Positions 61,489-64,000 of a stretch of DNA of 64,000 nucleotides are shown here, piece after piece. The DNA lies in the NCBI GenBank assembly GCA_963969495.1, contig OZ018338.1:44585206-44649205 (forward strand). The letters run 5' to 3'. Under the pieces are notes generated by a model. It saw only the letters and a program-made list of their open reading frames with translations, did not search any database and was not told the DNA's origin. Source of the DNA: Ceratothoa steindachneri. Taxonomy: Eukaryota > Arthropoda > Malacostraca > Isopoda > Cymothoidae. Each line of letters starts with the position of its first letter. Positions within the stretch are counted from its first letter, which is position 1. The translations under genes and the position numbers were made by a program.

Positions 61489-62554
61489 GCCTATCTTTCA
61501 TTCTTAACTCATATTTTACCATTTTCTTTTGTTTAGAACGTGTTTTTGTGGTTTTTATGTACGAATATATTAACTGCTGTGATACAGATGAGTTTTCGCA
61601 AGTGAAAACAGTACATAAACCACTTTTCCAAACAGCTGACCTTAAACTTATCTCTATACCTGTTATGCTTTCTTTTGCGTGATCAATCAAGCAGTTCTTC
61701 TCTCTCACATTCAATATCATAGCAAAAGTTTATTCAACCCCTTTACTCATTCCATTTGCTGTACCACGAGACTCTAACTCAGAGCATCTATTATTTTCGA
61801 TCTGATTGCTCTGGCAACAAAAACAACGACAAGTTTTAGTAAATATATCTTCTTGACAAGTTTTTGTCGTCTTTCACTCCTTTTACTTCGAAGTTACTTA
61901 AAACTAAGAAGCAAATTCCAACGAAAGAATCACCGACTGAAAGTTTGTAAGAAGCTATTAATTGAAAATTTAGAGGTTAAGATGGAAGAAGTGAAAAATT
62001 ATAGGTGATATTTAGCAACAGATTAAGCCGAAGGCGTTGGACCTGCAAAACAACACAATCTTGCAGAGGTAAGCTGCTACATGGATGACTATGCTACACT
62101 TTACACCCAATTGCGAGGGTCTCTTACTTAGAATATTTTTATTCTGTGCTGCAAGGCCTTTTGTATTTTGTATCCCTCAATTTGAATGCACCTCTCTGGG
62201 TGTAGAAAGAGACTCCTTTGTGGTAGCTAAAACCTCCTAATATTACGTCTCACATACTTTACTGAAATGCACTCCTTTTAGTGTCTCGGAACTGTCTCCA
62301 GTAAAAGTTTCTCTGATTTCGTAAATCACAAATATAACATCTGTCTCGTTCTCAGACCCTCCAGTTTCTCGTAAATTACCATCTTACGTTGAATACACTG
62401 ATGGTTTCGTAGGGATTGAATGCAAGCAGGATTAGGCCGAAACTGACAACTTTATAAGTCATAAGCGGATTTTTAAATAATTTTAAGGGGGTGTTTCTAA
62501 GGTATTTGTCAACCTAACTTATGCAATTTATGAAAGTATACTCAATATAATATG
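61489..62554. other. AT-rich sequence, nothing recognised
   Basis: No gene called. A minus-strand open frame (61720-61415) overlaps the end of the minisatellite and has no recognisable domain. Confidence 0.5.
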
Positions 62555-63123
62555 CTATAATGTAATTAATGAACCACTAGTTAAGAAGGAGAAAATCACT
62601 TTGCCACCAATGCATATAAAACTAGGCTTAATGAATCAATTTACCAAAGAACTGTAACATAACAAGCCATGTTTCATGTACCTCTAAACGATCTTCCCTA
62701 AAATAAGTGATACTAAGATAGAAAAAGGCATATTCGTGAGCTCTCAGATTCGTCAACTTATAGCTAATTAGGGATCTGAGGCAACAATGGATAAGGCTGA
62801 GCTAGTGGCCTGGCATGCATTTAAAGATGTATGCAAAGGACTTCTGTGAAAGCTCCAAAGAGCCCAGCGAGAGCGTATAGTGGAGAGCCTAATTAAGCGT
62901 ACCAAAATCTTGGATGCAATATGTCACTGGAGATAAACTTTCTTTATTCTCATCTGTCTTTCTTCCCAGACAATGTAGGAAATGTGAGTAATAAACATGG
63001 AGAGAGGTTCCATCAAAATATAGCGTCAATGGAAAACAGGTATAAGGGAAAATGGAACCCTGCTCTGCTGGCTGACTTCTGCTGGAACCTGAAGCGTGAC
63101 ACCCCTGACACATCTTACAAATA
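62555..63123 (+). pseudogene. Multicopy gene family of unknown function, copy 2 (C-terminal half)
   Basis: One frame reads NEPLVKKEKITLPPMHIKLGLMNQF, then FPKISDTKIEKGIFVSSQIRQLI, then ELVAWHAFKDVCK, interrupted by single stops. After a frameshift near 62920 it continues MSLEINFLYSHLSFFPD, NKHGERFHQNIASME, RYKGKWNPALLADFCWNLKRD and ends at TAA 63121-63123. The conserved His/Glu/Arg-rich HGERFHQ box and the LADFCW box are the most striking motifs. It is better preserved than the copy at 57375-58110 and defines the C-terminus of the family. Function unknown. Confidence 0.65.
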
Positions 63124-64000
63124 AAGAAATAAATACTAAAATGTAGGTTAATACATTGTATAATTCTAACAAACATGCTTACTCATTATATATTCATGAA
63201 TTAATTAAATGCAAACATTTAATCTCACTTTATGGTATCGTGGAAATCGGTATATATTGCATAATTATTAAATCGGCAATTTACAACAAAATCTTACGTC
63301 CTAGAAAACTTCCGTTATCAAATTCGAATTTAGCACACGAATCTACATAATACTATGGCCATGAGATATGTCTTTTCTTGATACTGATATTTGTTGTGCA
63401 GTGTAATTTTACAAAGAACTTGACTATTTTAGTCTTGCAGAAAAATTAGAATTGAGTTGGAATGCCTTCAGATTACTCATATATTTCTATACTCTTCCTA
63501 TATACGGTATCCTCATGCTTGTAGAAGAGGGGAATATTAATGGGAGTTGCATGATTCGACTTCCTCATCTTCCCTACTATTCTGTTTCCAACTGCTAAAC
63601 TTCATCCTCTTATTTTACAATGCTTCCAAAAGATTCCCTGAGGCGAAACCTTATTTCTTCTTTGCTAGCCTTAGTCATGCCTCACACTCATCTTTTCCCA
63701 TAGGTCACCCAACTTTCCTCTCAGGCAGCCTCAAGAATCAGGCTCTTCGATATCGAGTTTATTTGCTCTTTTGTTGCTTCTCTTAAATCTGCCTTGGATA
63801 TCTATTGATTTCGTAATGCTTTTAAGGTAGATTTAAAAATTGAGAACTCAGCCTACCTTATGATTCCTGATGTGGCATATTTTCCTTCTAGCTTTTGCAA
63901 TCCAAGATATTTATTATTATTTACTACCTAGTGATTATTACATCTTATTGAAAAATCTTGAATTCCACTATTTCATTTTTGAAAGAGAAACGAAAAGGCT
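63124..64000. other. AT-rich sequence, nothing recognised
   Basis: No supportable gene. The open frame at 63547-63786 has Ser/Phe-rich, low-complexity composition and is not called. Confidence 0.5.

Noticed and set aside
61415..61720. 101-codon minus-strand frame
   Set aside because: Partly overlaps the minisatellite and shows no recognisable motif.

Overview
The window reads as nuclear DNA of an invertebrate animal, most likely an arthropod, although the species cannot be fixed from sequence alone. It is AT-rich, has many long (TA)n tracts, and contains almost no host coding sequence. What is recognisable is a dense, nested set of decayed transposable elements: CR1-, I-, Jockey- and RTE-type LINEs, two Ty3/gypsy elements, a Penelope-like element (PLE) with a GIY-YIG endonuclease, mariner elements and a palindromic foldback element. 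Nearly every coding region carries frameshifts or stops, so CDS-like entries are called pseudogenes.

The dominant feature is a tandem duplication of a ~17.66 kb unit. Bases 1-12123 are the end of copy 1 and 12124-29780 are a complete copy 2; base 1 aligns with base 17135. Inside the unit lies an almost complete minus-strand Ty3/gypsy element (14219-25664 in copy 2; only its 5' half, 1731-8169, is visible in copy 1). A CR1-like LINE sits in its pol gene with a 15-bp target duplication, and a head-to-head PLE palindrome sits in its 5' LTR at a TA tract. An internally deleted mariner with intact ends lies beside it. The order of events can be read: gypsy insertion, then LINE and PLE insertion into it, then duplication of the whole nest. 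A false duplication in the assembly is the main alternative.

The pol order of this gypsy element is unusual. On the minus strand it reads RT, RNase H, an OTU-protease-like stretch, retropepsin-like, integrase with GPY/F module, then an acidic coiled-coil-like tail, polypurine tract and 3' LTR. The second gypsy element (47283-51982, minus) has a different unusual order: gag, retropepsin, integrase zinc finger, RT thumb, RNase H.

From 29781 to about 41400 the DNA is mostly AT-rich and unrecognised, with one foldback element (32298-32870) and one reversed LINE fragment (37690-38470). From 41397 to 47276 there are three head-to-tail pieces of an I-type LINE (RT, RNase H, CCHC finger) with a decayed mariner/Tc1-type transposase between them, followed directly by gypsy-2. 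From 52900 onward come a decayed Jockey-like LINE, an LTR-like region holding an 80-bp tandem repeat with hairpins, two decayed copies of an uncharacterised multicopy gene family (57375-58110 and 62555-63123), an RTE-type LINE with a C-terminal zinc finger, one candidate host exon (60103-60193) and a 61-bp-unit minisatellite (60350-61488). Family names come from motifs read by eye; no database search was possible.
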